64,000 nt of DNA from Prolixibacteraceae bacterium (GTDB taxonomy: Bacteria > Bacteroidota > Bacteroidia > Bacteroidales > Prolixibacteraceae), in contig JALNYZ010000012.1 in NCBI GenBank assembly GCA_023229575.1, positions 62,001-126,000 of the forward strand, written 5' to 3'. Below are positions 45,175 to 54,011 of the stretch, in pieces. Made by a program: the position numbers and the translations under genes. Under the pieces are notes generated by a model, which did no database searches, was not told where the DNA came from, and worked only from the letters and a program-made list of their open reading frames with translations. Within the stretch, counting starts at the first letter, position 1; the number at the start of each line of letters is the position of its first letter.

Positions 45175-46413
45175 TCACGTTATAAAGAGGTTATTAACAA
45201 GATAACCCAAAAGGAGGGCAAAGATTAATGCCATTAAAATTGTCAAAAGATTATGATCGGTTTTTGCAAGCGATTTTTGAGCTATATTCTTAACATACTG
45301 GTTTTTATCTTTGGAAATGCTTTTGAGTTCTTCGACAATCCGGGAGTCTTTTAGATTTTCAGGTTGTATTAAATTACATAGATATTCTAGTAATCCAGTA
45401 CCTATTTTTCGATTTTTGAATTGTACCAACATGATTAAGATAGCATCATTGGTCACCTTTGGAAGCGCTTTAAAGAGCATGATGATTTCAAATTTATGGG
45501 TCGCTGAAGCCTTTTCCATCTGGAATGCCATTTCTTTCTGGATGGCTGCATCTGATAGCCTATCAGGAATAAAAAAGTGCAATGATTTGCGTGATACGTT
45601 ATTATCTTCCGACTGAATCAGATTCATTATATGATGGTAAAAAACCTGTTGATATTTTGGATGCTTTTCTATATAATCAATTGCCCATATGCTGTATTGC
45701 GGGTCTTTCTGCTCAAAGAGAAGCCTAATGTAGCGGTCATCTGTCCGTTGTTCAAGGATTGAGTTGATTTGATCACGGGTCGTTCCATATACTGTATGCC
45801 ACAAGGTGTAGCATGAGTATACGGCATCTTTTACAACGAATTCACTCAATGCAGGCATTGTAGCACCGGAAAATGCATCCACTTTGTTTTTTTTCTTGTC
45901 TTCAGAATTTATTGTCAGCTCTTCAATTTTGAGCACTTTTAAAACCGATAAAGGATTAGACAGAATCCTGTCTAACTTTTCATAGTCATCCTGAGTGAAA
46001 TTTTTGTGGTCCGTTTTTGTCAAGGGTTCATTTTTATGCAATTGCATGCCAAGATAGTTGGCGGCGCCATCCCAATAAATCAGAAGATGCACCTTTCGGC
46101 ACTGGGTATTGAGACAAACAGTTTTATAAATATCGCATGAAAACCAAAGAGGCAGTCCCTTATCGTCCCGCAGTTCGGTAATTTCCTTTGCTGAAAGCGA
46201 ATCTGTCGTATCTGCTATCGGATGCACGTAACGTGTTCCCCTCATTGCATCAAAACTTGTTGCATGGCTTTTGGCCTCTGAATTGAGTACTGAAATAAGA
46301 AAAATGAACTCAACCAATACAACCAACTTAGCTCGAATACGAATAAATGTAACCAAGCTTACCAAAAAAGAGATTACTGCACTACAAAGTATTTTAATAC
46401 CTAATGGCTTCAT
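45175..46413 (-). CDS. Membrane protein with FMN-bind-like flavinylation motif and helical repeats
   Basis: I do not recognise a named family for this 412-residue protein. Two hydrophobic stretches lie in the first 50 residues. Residues about 75-200 resemble an FMN-bind-type domain: VHLLIYWDGAANYLGM, LTKTDHKNFTQDDYEKLDRI and VDAFSGAT. The last fits the Dxx(S/T)GA(S/T) signature for covalent FMN attachment, with D179 and T185. Residues about 215-385 are helical and HEAT-like (YSIWAIDYIEKHPKYQQVFY, VTNDAILIMLVQFKNRK). A C-terminal transmembrane helix ends the protein (LLTILMALIFALLLGYLV). It starts 6 bases after GH51, so it belongs to the operon. A redox role is inference from the motif only. 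Confidence 0.6.
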   Translation of the reverse strand: MKPLGIKILCSAVISFLVSLVTFIRIRAKLVVLVEFIFLISVLNSEAKSHATSFDAMRGTRYVHPIADTTDSLSAKEITELRDDKGLPLWFSCDIYKTVCLNTQCRKVHLLIYWDGAANYLGMQLHKNEPLTKTDHKNFTQDDYEKLDRILSNPLSVLKVLKIEELTINSEDKKKNKVDAFSGATMPALSEFVVKDAVYSCYTLWHTVYGTTRDQINSILEQRTDDRYIRLLFEQKDPQYSIWAIDYIEKHPKYQQVFYHHIMNLIQSEDNNVSRKSLHFFIPDRLSDAAIQKEMAFQMEKASATHKFEIIMLFKALPKVTNDAILIMLVQFKNRKIGTGLLEYLCNLIQPENLKDSRIVEELKSISKDKNQYVKNIAQKSLAKTDHNLLTILMALIFALLLGYLVNNLFIT

Positions 46414-46419
46414 TTAGTG

Positions 46420-48426
46420 TTATTTGACTGATCCAATACGAAGAATATTGATAGAATTGGCCGGGAAAGTGTAAGAAAAACGACTGGTGGCAACGAAAGT
46501 CCCGGATGATGGAACTATTTTCGTCGGATTTGTCAAAGAATTTTCATCATTCGGAGATCCTTTCAATAGCGTAAAATGACCCACCGGATCAATCTTACCT
46601 GCACCCTTGAGCAAAATATCTGTTGTTTCTGATGTTCCCGATTTGTTAACTACTTTCAAGAGTATATCATGCTTTCCGGATTGAGTATCAACAGATGCGG
46701 ACCAAAAACAATTGGCGCTATTTTGTGTAAAAGGCAAAATACGGGTACCCTGATTATCGGTAAACAACATTTTTTGCATATGATAGGAAGGTGTGACAAA
46801 GCTCGAAACGGCATCATTCCATACGATGCAGGGACCAAAATTACTGTGATCCAAAAGGCCTCCATAATTGCCATATCCTGTCCACCACAACCGAGCCGAA
46901 TTCTTTTCACAGCCGAGCATGAATATTGCATCTGAAATTGCATCTCCGAAATTCCCAATTATATCTCCACCATTGCCTTTTATAGAAGAAGCATATTCTG
47001 CGACACAAATTTTTTTACATGCAGGATCAATGCTGTCATATTTATTGTACAATCCTGACAACTCTTTCTGATAACGATGGTCATCAACGAAGTCCACGAA
47101 ATTTCCATAGGTATGCGAATGTATATCTCCTGAACTGCCATCATCGCCATTGTACATGATCTTCATTTCAGGATATCTGGCCTTGATTGCTTTATATATC
47201 ATTGGATAGCGCTCGTTATAGGAGCCCCTGGCATGCCACTGTTCATTACCTATCTCAATGTATTTAAGATTGTATGGTTTTGGATGGCCGTTTTCTGCAC
47301 GTTTAGCGCCCCAGGTAGATGAGATAGGTCCGTTGCAGTACTCTATCAAATCCAATATGTCGTCAATAATTGGTTGCATTTTGTCGAGCGGACATAGTGC
47401 ATACCACTGTGGTGCAGTTGGATTTTCACTGATTCCGGCCGAGGTGGTATATACCGGTTCAGCACCCAAATCTTCACACAACTGGAAATGTTCATCCAAC
47501 CCAAAATAGAGATCATTTTTATAATCCCATCTGATTCTCGTTGAACCTGCTCTTTTTTCCAACGGTCCGATAGAGTTTTTCCAGTTCCAGCAGGAATCCA
47601 TGCTCCCGGACTCTGCGGTGCAACCTCCGGGAAACTGGATAAATTTGAACTTTAAGGCATCCAACTTCTCTGCCAAATCGGGACGCAAACCATTTGGACG
47701 ATTCTTCCAGGTAGGAGGCATTAATGTAACCACATCAAAATAAAGATCCCCGGTAGTTGAAGCATAAACTACAAACCGGTTGTTTCCAGTAACTTTTGAA
47801 ATGCCTTTGGTGATAAGGTCGCAAGTAAATCGTTGCCAGTTTCCGGTTGGTTTAAGATCTGCGGATTGTGCATAAACCGTACCATCATTGCCTTCCAATC
47901 TTACTTTTAGGGTCCCGTTGAAATTTGAACCCTTTTTAGCCCAAAAGGAGGCCCTGTATTTTGTCTTGTTTTCCAGTTTCATACCCCAGTAACCCTCATT
48001 TGACATACCCACGCTCCCCGAAGCTACTGACGTAACCTCAAGCTTGATGCAATGAAATTGCTGGTTGTTCAGCATGCCGGTTTCACGAGAGGTTTGTCCG
48101 TATAAATTACCGCCCGATGTGCCAGACTTTATCAGGGACCAATAGGCAGTGGCGTTACTGTTTAATTTGAGGTCTATCTCTTCGAACGACGGATTATTGA
48201 TCAATTGGGCATACAATCCTCCCTGAAACTGGTGGTTGAATTCTTCTATCTGCTGTCCCCTACAGATAGGGGCAACCAGTACCCCTGGTTTTGAAACATC
48301 AACAATACAATTTGCGACAGCAGGTTGAGCCTGGAGATGGGTTGTTCCCATACCCAATATCATTATTTCTGTCAGTACCATCCAAAAAAAGTTGCGAAGT
48401 CTGGTTCCCTTATTTGCCTTTTTCAT
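46420..48426 (-). CDS. GH51 alpha-L-arabinofuranosidase
   Basis: A secreted family GH51 enzyme of 668 residues. The signal peptide ends at HLQAQP. An N-terminal extension with a beta domain precedes the barrel (QGGLYAQLINNPSFEE, WGMKLENKTKYRASFWAKKG). The barrel shows FPGGCTAESGSMDSCWNWKN. The acid/base is E395 in YIEIGNEQWHARG and the nucleophile is E477 in CVAEYASS. The C-terminal beta domain ends with SYTFPANSINILRIG. It releases L-arabinofuranose from arabinan, arabinogalactan or arabinoxylan. It is placed 56 bases after the aldolase gene, within a pentose/hexose catabolic operon, which supports L-arabinose as one of the sugars processed. Confidence 0.92.
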   Translation of the reverse strand: MKKANKGTRLRNFFWMVLTEIMILGMGTTHLQAQPAVANCIVDVSKPGVLVAPICRGQQIEEFNHQFQGGLYAQLINNPSFEEIDLKLNSNATAYWSLIKSGTSGGNLYGQTSRETGMLNNQQFHCIKLEVTSVASGSVGMSNEGYWGMKLENKTKYRASFWAKKGSNFNGTLKVRLEGNDGTVYAQSADLKPTGNWQRFTCDLITKGISKVTGNNRFVVYASTTGDLYFDVVTLMPPTWKNRPNGLRPDLAEKLDALKFKFIQFPGGCTAESGSMDSCWNWKNSIGPLEKRAGSTRIRWDYKNDLYFGLDEHFQLCEDLGAEPVYTTSAGISENPTAPQWYALCPLDKMQPIIDDILDLIEYCNGPISSTWGAKRAENGHPKPYNLKYIEIGNEQWHARGSYNERYPMIYKAIKARYPEMKIMYNGDDGSSGDIHSHTYGNFVDFVDDHRYQKELSGLYNKYDSIDPACKKICVAEYASSIKGNGGDIIGNFGDAISDAIFMLGCEKNSARLWWTGYGNYGGLLDHSNFGPCIVWNDAVSSFVTPSYHMQKMLFTDNQGTRILPFTQNSANCFWSASVDTQSGKHDILLKVVNKSGTSETTDILLKGAGKIDPVGHFTLLKGSPNDENSLTNPTKIVPSSGTFVATSRFSYTFPANSINILRIGSVK

Positions 48427-48482
48427 AGCTAAGATGTTGTGTTTTTGTTTTTTAGAAGCGTTTTATGGAAGATTTTCAATGT

Positions 48483-49328
48483 TTATTCAGGAGACATTAG
48501 TGCAAAAAGTCTCATTTTTTGCCGAACCAATTTTTTCATTTTCTCATAAACCGGTACATTATAAACATCAATCGGAGAGAATTTTTCTTTATGAATTTCT
48601 GCTTGGATGGCAATTCCGTCAATATAAGCCTGATGAAGCTCAGTCGCGAGGTTTATTTTCCGGATCCCACACAATACTGATTTCTGAATGATGTCGTCAG
48701 GGGTACCAGAACCGCCATGCAAAACAATCGGGATTCCGACCATTGCATTTATTTTTTTCAGCCTTTCCAAATCGATAAAGGGTGTCTCCTTATAAAACCC
48801 GTGCGAAGTGCCAATTGCAACTGCGAGTGCATCAATTCCGGTCTGTTTAACAAACTCCAATGCCTCCTCAGGGACAGTAAGAAAATTTTCACAATCAATC
48901 GCTCCTTTGGGGAGCAAACGTCCGAGCTCTGCCTCAACAGAAATATGGTGCGAATGGGCGATTGCTACCACTGCTTTGGTCATTTGGATATTCTCCTCCA
49001 TCGGCAAGTCGGAGGCATCGATCATTACTGAGGTAAAACCATACTGTACGGCCCTTTCAACTTGGGCAATGGTCTTTCCATGATCGAGGTGCAGAACTAC
49101 CGGAATATTTACATTTTCAGCCATAACCTTAACCAGAGCTGCCATGTCGCGCGCCTTATCATCGTTAAACAACCGGTTAAATATTTGTACAATCACAGGA
49201 AGTTTTTCTTCCGAAGCGCAATCGATAACTGCTTTTAGGCTTTCATAATTTCCAATATTAAAGGCGCCGATGGCGATATTCTTTTCTTTCGCAATTGCCA
49301 GGGCATTTGCTAGTGTGACTAATGGCAT
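48483..49328 (-). CDS. Class II ketose-bisphosphate aldolase (FbaA/GatY/IolJ-like)
   Basis: A zinc-dependent cytoplasmic aldolase of 281 residues. Zinc-binding His residues are in VVLHLDHGKTIAQVERAV, in AVAIGTSHGFYKE and in IVLHGGSGTPDDI; the Glu of SVEAELGRLL and KINLATELH are other family blocks. Such enzymes split a ketose phosphate into dihydroxyacetone phosphate and an aldehyde. The subfamily includes fructose-, tagatose- and 2-deoxy-5-ketogluconate-phosphate aldolases, and the sequence alone does not separate them. It follows the isomerase gene after 113 bases and completes an isomerase-kinase-aldolase series. Confidence 0.88.
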   Translation of the reverse strand: MPLVTLANALAIAKEKNIAIGAFNIGNYESLKAVIDCASEEKLPVIVQIFNRLFNDDKARDMAALVKVMAENVNIPVVLHLDHGKTIAQVERAVQYGFTSVMIDASDLPMEENIQMTKAVVAIAHSHHISVEAELGRLLPKGAIDCENFLTVPEEALEFVKQTGIDALAVAIGTSHGFYKETPFIDLERLKKINAMVGIPIVLHGGSGTPDDIIQKSVLCGIRKINLATELHQAYIDGIAIQAEIHKEKFSPIDVYNVPVYEKMKKLVRQKMRLFALMSPE

Positions 49329-49441
49329 ACATCTATTTTTGTTATGATTAATTTAAAATTTAATATTAATGTCTGAGGCCACTCCAAAAAGTCAAAGGAC
49401 ACATACTTTCCGGGATGGGATCAGATTTATTCCCATTCATT

Positions 49442-50815
49442 CTATTTGGGCAAATCTTTAACAGTAACCACTTCGATATCGAGCCATTTGCACAAATCAA
49501 CAAGATCATCGAAGTTATTATTGTGAATGACTACATAATGATGTGCAAACCCCTGGTAGATAATCGTTTCAACAAGATCTTTTACACTACAGTCAAATTT
49601 GATATTTAGTGGATTTCCTTTAATAATTTGCTGGGTATCAAATGCATTACCAGTGGTCAACAATAACCTGTGACCATCATTGCCTTCACCAAAACTGCAA
49701 AAGGTAACGGGTCCGCTTTTTAAAGGAAATTCATAAGTTACCCCTTTTTTGTTACCGCCATCAATGGAACCATGTTTACACAATTTTCCGGAACAGTCAG
49801 CCTTACATAGCGTCTCCGATGCCGCTCCGCAATGCCATACAATACCGGTATTTTCATGCTCGTCGTAGGAGATAAAGTCACAGAAGAACGGCACCTGTGA
49901 ACAAAGCAGATTATTAATGATCATATTTACAGCGCCATTGATATCTGCTTCACAAGCACAAATTATCCCATCAGTTGAGAGGAAACTTAAACAGGAACAT
50001 ACTCCAATCCCATAAATATCACCAAACTCCGACCAACATTTAATGGCATAGGCATCCAGATTGTATTTTTCGGCAAGTTTTCTGAAAGAGAGATAAAGCC
50101 TTACACTTTTGAAAACCTCTTCATCGGTTACTTTGTCCCTTTCTATGGAAGTAAACCTGGGAAGGACTTTATCAATCTCTTCTGATGTTATTCTATCCGC
50201 GACATGGATCAATTCAAGCAGTGTGATATACTGGACCTCAACACCTAAAATCCGACGCAATTCAAGCTCATTGAAATTGGAAGTATAAAAACCGGGGACC
50301 CTTGAGCCCACCAACCCAATTTTAGTTCTTCGCAAAGTTTTGATGACAGACAACACCCGAACCACGGGGGCAAGTTTTTCGGCAATGCATTCAACCGAAG
50401 AGAAAATGTATTTGTATTTTCTCTTCAGCTTGGAGAGAATAAAAGCGTTTAAATTTGATCCGCAAAATGAATTTACTTCGAGCCTGCCGCCTGTCATGGG
50501 CGCTTCCGGTATGGACCACAGGACAATAGGGGCAGCAATGGCGGTGGCTAAAATGGCCATTATTGATCCAGGGGCAAATCCAATAAATTGAACAAGCATC
50601 ACGTCCACATGGGTATTTCTAAAGAACTCACAGGTTTTATATGCTTCGTCATCGTTTGTTACAATAAAGTCAGGTGTAACAATCTCTACAACTGGATTTT
50701 TCTTTAGTTCTTCAATGCTTTGTTCGCGGGTCTTATAACCCCTTTCGTTCAGCCAGGTCCCCTTAGCAAGGGGAATATAGGCAATTCTCAACTTCTCTAT
50801 TTTTTCGGAAATCAT
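49442..50815 (-). CDS. L-fucose/L-arabinose isomerase-family protein
   Basis: A cytoplasmic, metal-dependent aldose-ketose isomerase-like protein of 457 residues, shorter than typical FucI (about 590) or AraA (about 500). The N-terminal part includes DVMLVQFIGFAPGS and VLWSIPEAPMTGGRL. The active-site region is well kept: AIKCWSEFGDIYGIGVCSCL, then DGIICACEADINGAVNM (Glu/Asp metal ligands), FFCDFISYDEHENTGIVWHC and HCGAAS. FucI and AraA convert L-fucose or L-arabinose to the ketose. Members this short are often annotated only as family proteins and may act on other sugars. Its start overlaps the PfkB stop by 4 bases. Confidence 0.82.
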   Translation of the reverse strand: MISEKIEKLRIAYIPLAKGTWLNERGYKTREQSIEELKKNPVVEIVTPDFIVTNDDEAYKTCEFFRNTHVDVMLVQFIGFAPGSIMAILATAIAAPIVLWSIPEAPMTGGRLEVNSFCGSNLNAFILSKLKRKYKYIFSSVECIAEKLAPVVRVLSVIKTLRRTKIGLVGSRVPGFYTSNFNELELRRILGVEVQYITLLELIHVADRITSEEIDKVLPRFTSIERDKVTDEEVFKSVRLYLSFRKLAEKYNLDAYAIKCWSEFGDIYGIGVCSCLSFLSTDGIICACEADINGAVNMIINNLLCSQVPFFCDFISYDEHENTGIVWHCGAASETLCKADCSGKLCKHGSIDGGNKKGVTYEFPLKSGPVTFCSFGEGNDGHRLLLTTGNAFDTQQIIKGNPLNIKFDCSVKDLVETIIYQGFAHHYVVIHNNNFDDLVDLCKWLDIEVVTVKDLPK

Positions 50816-51723
50816 CTGTTTACTTTTTTAGTTTGTAAAAATTCAAAGACTTTATCTGCGGAAGGTATGCCCGTTCGCCCACCAAATTCCGTACATTTTA
50901 AAGCTGCAGTGGCACTGGCAAAGTCGAGCGCATAGTCATAAGCCCATCCCTGGATATATGCAAAAGCGAATGCTCCGTGAAAAACATCTCCAGCCCCGGT
51001 AGTATCGATAACAGGAACCTGAAAAGCATCTTTTTTAATCGTACCGTTGGCAGTCACTGCAAATACACCATTTTTCCCGCTGGTAACTGCCGCGACAATA
51101 CAGCCAGATTTAAATAATACTTCAGCGGCTTTTTGAATGTCACTTTCACCGGTGTATTTACGTGCAAACGATTCGGATGCGATGCAAATATCTGCCAGGG
51201 CAACCAGTTTTTCAATATCCGGAAGCAGTGTACCTGCGTCAAGGGATACTATTACCCCATTCTCTTTTGCAATACAGGCCGCTTTTATCGCTGCTTCCGT
51301 ATTATGGCCATCCAGATGTAAGAGCTTTAGTGACTTAATAAATTCAGGATCAACTTTAGAAACGTCCAAGGGCAGGGAAGTCCCCTTTGTCCAGGCGATA
51401 CTGCGCTTTCCGCTTTCTTTTTCAATCCAGCAAAATGCGGCCGGTGATTCTTTTCCAGCTTTCATCTGAATATTCCCGGTATCTACATTTTCCAGTTTAA
51501 GTCCATCGATAATTGCCGATCCCCGGTCATCGTTACCAACGGCTCCGATAAATGCAGTTCGCGCACCTAGCCGGGCTGCAGTTACTATCGCTGTAGCTGC
51601 AGGCCCTCCTCCCTGAACCAGGCTTTGGATGATTTCGACTTTCTCGTCAACAGGAATGTGGGGCAATATGGACAAATAATCAAGCCCACAAAATCCAAGT
51701 CCTGCAATTTCCACACGCTTCAT
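50812..51723 (-). CDS. PfkB-family sugar kinase
   Basis: A ribokinase-like carbohydrate kinase of 303 residues, the usual length. The N-terminal block is VQGGGPAATAIVTAARLGA. FIGAVGNDDRGSAIIDGL is the usual second block. The C-terminal signature VIDTTGAGDVFHGAFAFAYI has the catalytic Asp in GAGD. It overlaps both neighbours by 4 bases (IolB upstream, isomerase downstream), so the three are translationally coupled and probably act in one route. Next to IolB the closest known role would be IolC (5-dehydro-2-deoxygluconate kinase). Next to the isomerase, a ketose kinase is equally plausible. The sequence does not decide. Confidence 0.9.
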   Translation of the reverse strand: MKRVEIAGLGFCGLDYLSILPHIPVDEKVEIIQSLVQGGGPAATAIVTAARLGARTAFIGAVGNDDRGSAIIDGLKLENVDTGNIQMKAGKESPAAFCWIEKESGKRSIAWTKGTSLPLDVSKVDPEFIKSLKLLHLDGHNTEAAIKAACIAKENGVIVSLDAGTLLPDIEKLVALADICIASESFARKYTGESDIQKAAEVLFKSGCIVAAVTSGKNGVFAVTANGTIKKDAFQVPVIDTTGAGDVFHGAFAFAYIQGWAYDYALDFASATAALKCTEFGGRTGIPSADKVFEFLQTKKVNR

Positions 51724-52532
51724 TTTTTTTGCTTCAGTAAGTTTTCACATTTAATGACCCAAGTGTAATCGTCATCTGGCCGGGACAGGAAAAGCCGTTT
51801 TTCGCCGGCCATCATCCAGAGCATGTATAAAGAATCTACCGGGGATGTGCCCACCGGATGGTAGCCGTCAGCCAAAATAGTCGTATCACCGTTTCGGAGT
51901 GTGTAGGAATTGTCCCTGGACCGATCGTCAGTATAGCTCACCTGTATGCCAAAGCCGGATGGCGGATTAATCCTGAAATGATAAATCTCGTCCATATCCA
52001 CTTCCGACGGCAGGTTATCATGGTCGTGGCGATGAGGCGGAAAAGCCCAGTTCCCTGCCGGAATAAATGTCTCTCCAATAAACAGATTTTCAGCGTTTGT
52101 TTTCTGGTCAACGATAAAATAGGCCTTTCTTGTCCAGTTTAGTACACCCAGATTTACTTCAGTAACATCATCGGGCCCAATTAGAACCGGACTTGATTTT
52201 TTGGTGGAGCCAGCCGAACAAATCCCTATTTCGAGCCCGGTCTCCGCAACTATTTTAAATGGGGTATGGCATGGCAGGTAAACCGTGGTTGGTTTACCTG
52301 AGAATACATCTTTCCGGTTGCCAATATGCTCAAATTTGAAATCATTTCCAGTGATACTGCAAGTTCCTGACAAGATCACAAAAGCCGACTCATTTGATCC
52401 GGTATCACCGATGTAGGAGTTTTCCGCTTCCAGGTTCAATAGATCAAACATTGCTTTCTTCAGGCCAGATTCCCCTTTGCCAACGACATGCGTAAGGCCA
52501 TATTTCTTTTGATATTTTTTCAATAAATTCAT
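51720..52532 (-). CDS. IolB-type 5-deoxy-glucuronate isomerase-family protein
   Basis: A bicupin of 270 residues matching the KduI/IolB family, closer to IolB. Evidence: NESAFVILSGTCSITGNDF, then NRKDVFSGKPTTVYLPCHTP, ETFIPAGNWAFPPHRHDHDN (metal-binding His cluster), EVDMDEIYHFRINPPSGFGI, DGYHPVGTSPVDSLYMLWMM. IolB converts 5-deoxy-D-glucuronate to 2-deoxy-5-keto-D-gluconate in inositol breakdown. Other steps of that pathway (IolG, IolE, IolD) are not in the window, though the operon is cut at its upstream end. It is 64 bases downstream of the transporter gene and coupled to the PfkB gene. Family firm, substrate uncertain. Confidence 0.85.
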   Translation of the reverse strand: MNLLKKYQKKYGLTHVVGKGESGLKKAMFDLLNLEAENSYIGDTGSNESAFVILSGTCSITGNDFKFEHIGNRKDVFSGKPTTVYLPCHTPFKIVAETGLEIGICSAGSTKKSSPVLIGPDDVTEVNLGVLNWTRKAYFIVDQKTNAENLFIGETFIPAGNWAFPPHRHDHDNLPSEVDMDEIYHFRINPPSGFGIQVSYTDDRSRDNSYTLRNGDTTILADGYHPVGTSPVDSLYMLWMMAGEKRLFLSRPDDDYTWVIKCENLLKQKK

Positions 52533-52596
52533 AACTCATTTATATTTAATTATATATACTGAAGCTGTTTAATGGTAAGCTCTTTTTTGCCGGAAA

Positions 52597-53991
52597 CTAT
52601 AATTCCCTGGGGCTCTTCCCCTCGCGCCAATGGTCTTCAATTTTTTCTAGAGTAACACCTTTGGTTTCTGGTATATAATAGTAACCCCAAATAAGCGCTG
52701 CAATTCCAATGATTGCATAAAGCCAGTAAGCGCCGGAAATAGTGAAAGCGTTAACAAGTTTCAGGAAGGTAAATGCCACAAGTCCATTAAAGAACCAGTT
52801 TGAAACGGAACCAATACTCATTCCGATGCCCCTGACCTTCAGGGGAAATACTTCAGATATTAAAAGCCAACCAAGCGGGCCAAGGCTAATGGCGTAGAAG
52901 GCAATGTAAAAGAACATGGCAACAAGGGCAAAATATTTCAGGCTACTGCCCAGCATGGTGTCGAAATAGAACAGTAAACCGATAACAATTAGGGAAACTA
53001 CCGTGCCGGAAACTCCGAAGAAATACAATTTACGCCTTCCATAACGATCAAGAAGAACGATTGACAAAACTGTAAAGAGAAATCCAACGATACCTATCAA
53101 AATTGTCGGGATAATTGACTGTGTATTGCTTGTTATACCTGCCATTTTGAATATCTGCGGAGAATAATAGAGCAGTGTGTTCAACCCGATAAATTGTTGG
53201 AAAAACATGATCCCAACCGCAATAATCAAAGCGTTTCGCAACCACGGTTTAAAGATCTCACGGTAGGAGGCCGACTCATTCGCATGGGCAACATCGTCTT
53301 TCATTTTGCTGATTGACTCTTCAATAAGTTCAGGGTCTTCAACCTTATTTAAGATCGCCCGGCCTTTCGCCTCAAATCCTTTTGAAATTAGCCATCTCGG
53401 TGTTTCAGGAAGAAACATCATTCCGGTAAAGAGTATCAAACCCGGAAAAATTCCAACATAGAACATCCACCTCCAGCTATAAGGATTAGCATCATCAGCA
53501 ATGACATAATCACTGATAGAAGCTAATTTGAACCCGATTGAAATCAGAAGTTGGTTCAATGTAACCAATGCACCCCGTAACCGGGTTGGCGAAATCTCTG
53601 ATATATAGAGTGGTACGGTAAAAGATGCAACACCTATGGCAACTCCGGTCATAAGCCTTCCAATGACCAGCACCAGGATGGTTGGTGCTGCCCCCGCAAT
53701 GTAGGTCCCGATGGTAGCCAGGAAGGCAGTAGCTATAATAACCTTCTTCCTGCCCAGCATATCGGTAATCTTCCCGCAAAACAAAGCTCCCAGCACCGCG
53801 CCAATTAAGGCGGCAGAAGCTATCCACTCCAGTTGGGAAGAGGTAACGCCCCATCCATGAGCGTCCTGCAAAAAAATTCCTGCCCCTGAAATTACACCTA
53901 TATCAAATCCGAAAAGCAAACCACCTGTCGCGGCAATTGATGCAACAACAATAACAAAGGTTTTACTTACTTTTTTCTTTTCTGGTGACAT
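52597..53991 (-). CDS. MFS sugar porter (XylE/AraE/IolT-like proton symporter)
   Basis: A 464-residue inner-membrane transporter of the sugar porter family with twelve predicted transmembrane helices. Family blocks present are GGLLFGFDIGVISGA, DMLGRKK (A-loop), PETPRWLISKG, QQFIGLNTLLYYSPQIF, DRYGRRKLYFFG and the C-terminal PETKGVTLEKIE. It imports a monosaccharide or cyclitol with protons. Known members take up xylose, arabinose, galactose, glucose or myo-inositol, and the sequence does not fix which. It is the only inner-membrane importer encoded in the operon, so its ligand should be the substrate of the downstream IolB/PfkB/isomerase/aldolase enzymes. Confidence 0.92.
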   Translation of the reverse strand: MSPEKKKVSKTFVIVVASIAATGGLLFGFDIGVISGAGIFLQDAHGWGVTSSQLEWIASAALIGAVLGALFCGKITDMLGRKKVIIATAFLATIGTYIAGAAPTILVLVIGRLMTGVAIGVASFTVPLYISEISPTRLRGALVTLNQLLISIGFKLASISDYVIADDANPYSWRWMFYVGIFPGLILFTGMMFLPETPRWLISKGFEAKGRAILNKVEDPELIEESISKMKDDVAHANESASYREIFKPWLRNALIIAVGIMFFQQFIGLNTLLYYSPQIFKMAGITSNTQSIIPTILIGIVGFLFTVLSIVLLDRYGRRKLYFFGVSGTVVSLIVIGLLFYFDTMLGSSLKYFALVAMFFYIAFYAISLGPLGWLLISEVFPLKVRGIGMSIGSVSNWFFNGLVAFTFLKLVNAFTISGAYWLYAIIGIAALIWGYYYIPETKGVTLEKIEDHWREGKSPREL

Positions 53992-54011
53992 GGACTAATT
54001 TGTATTATGGA

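Noticed and set aside
51720..52532. KduI (5-dehydro-4-deoxyuronate isomerase) instead of IolB
   Set aside because: The related family would fit pectin breakdown, but the blocks PPHRHDHDN, DEIYHFRINPPSGFG and DGYHPVGTSP follow the IolB pattern more closely.
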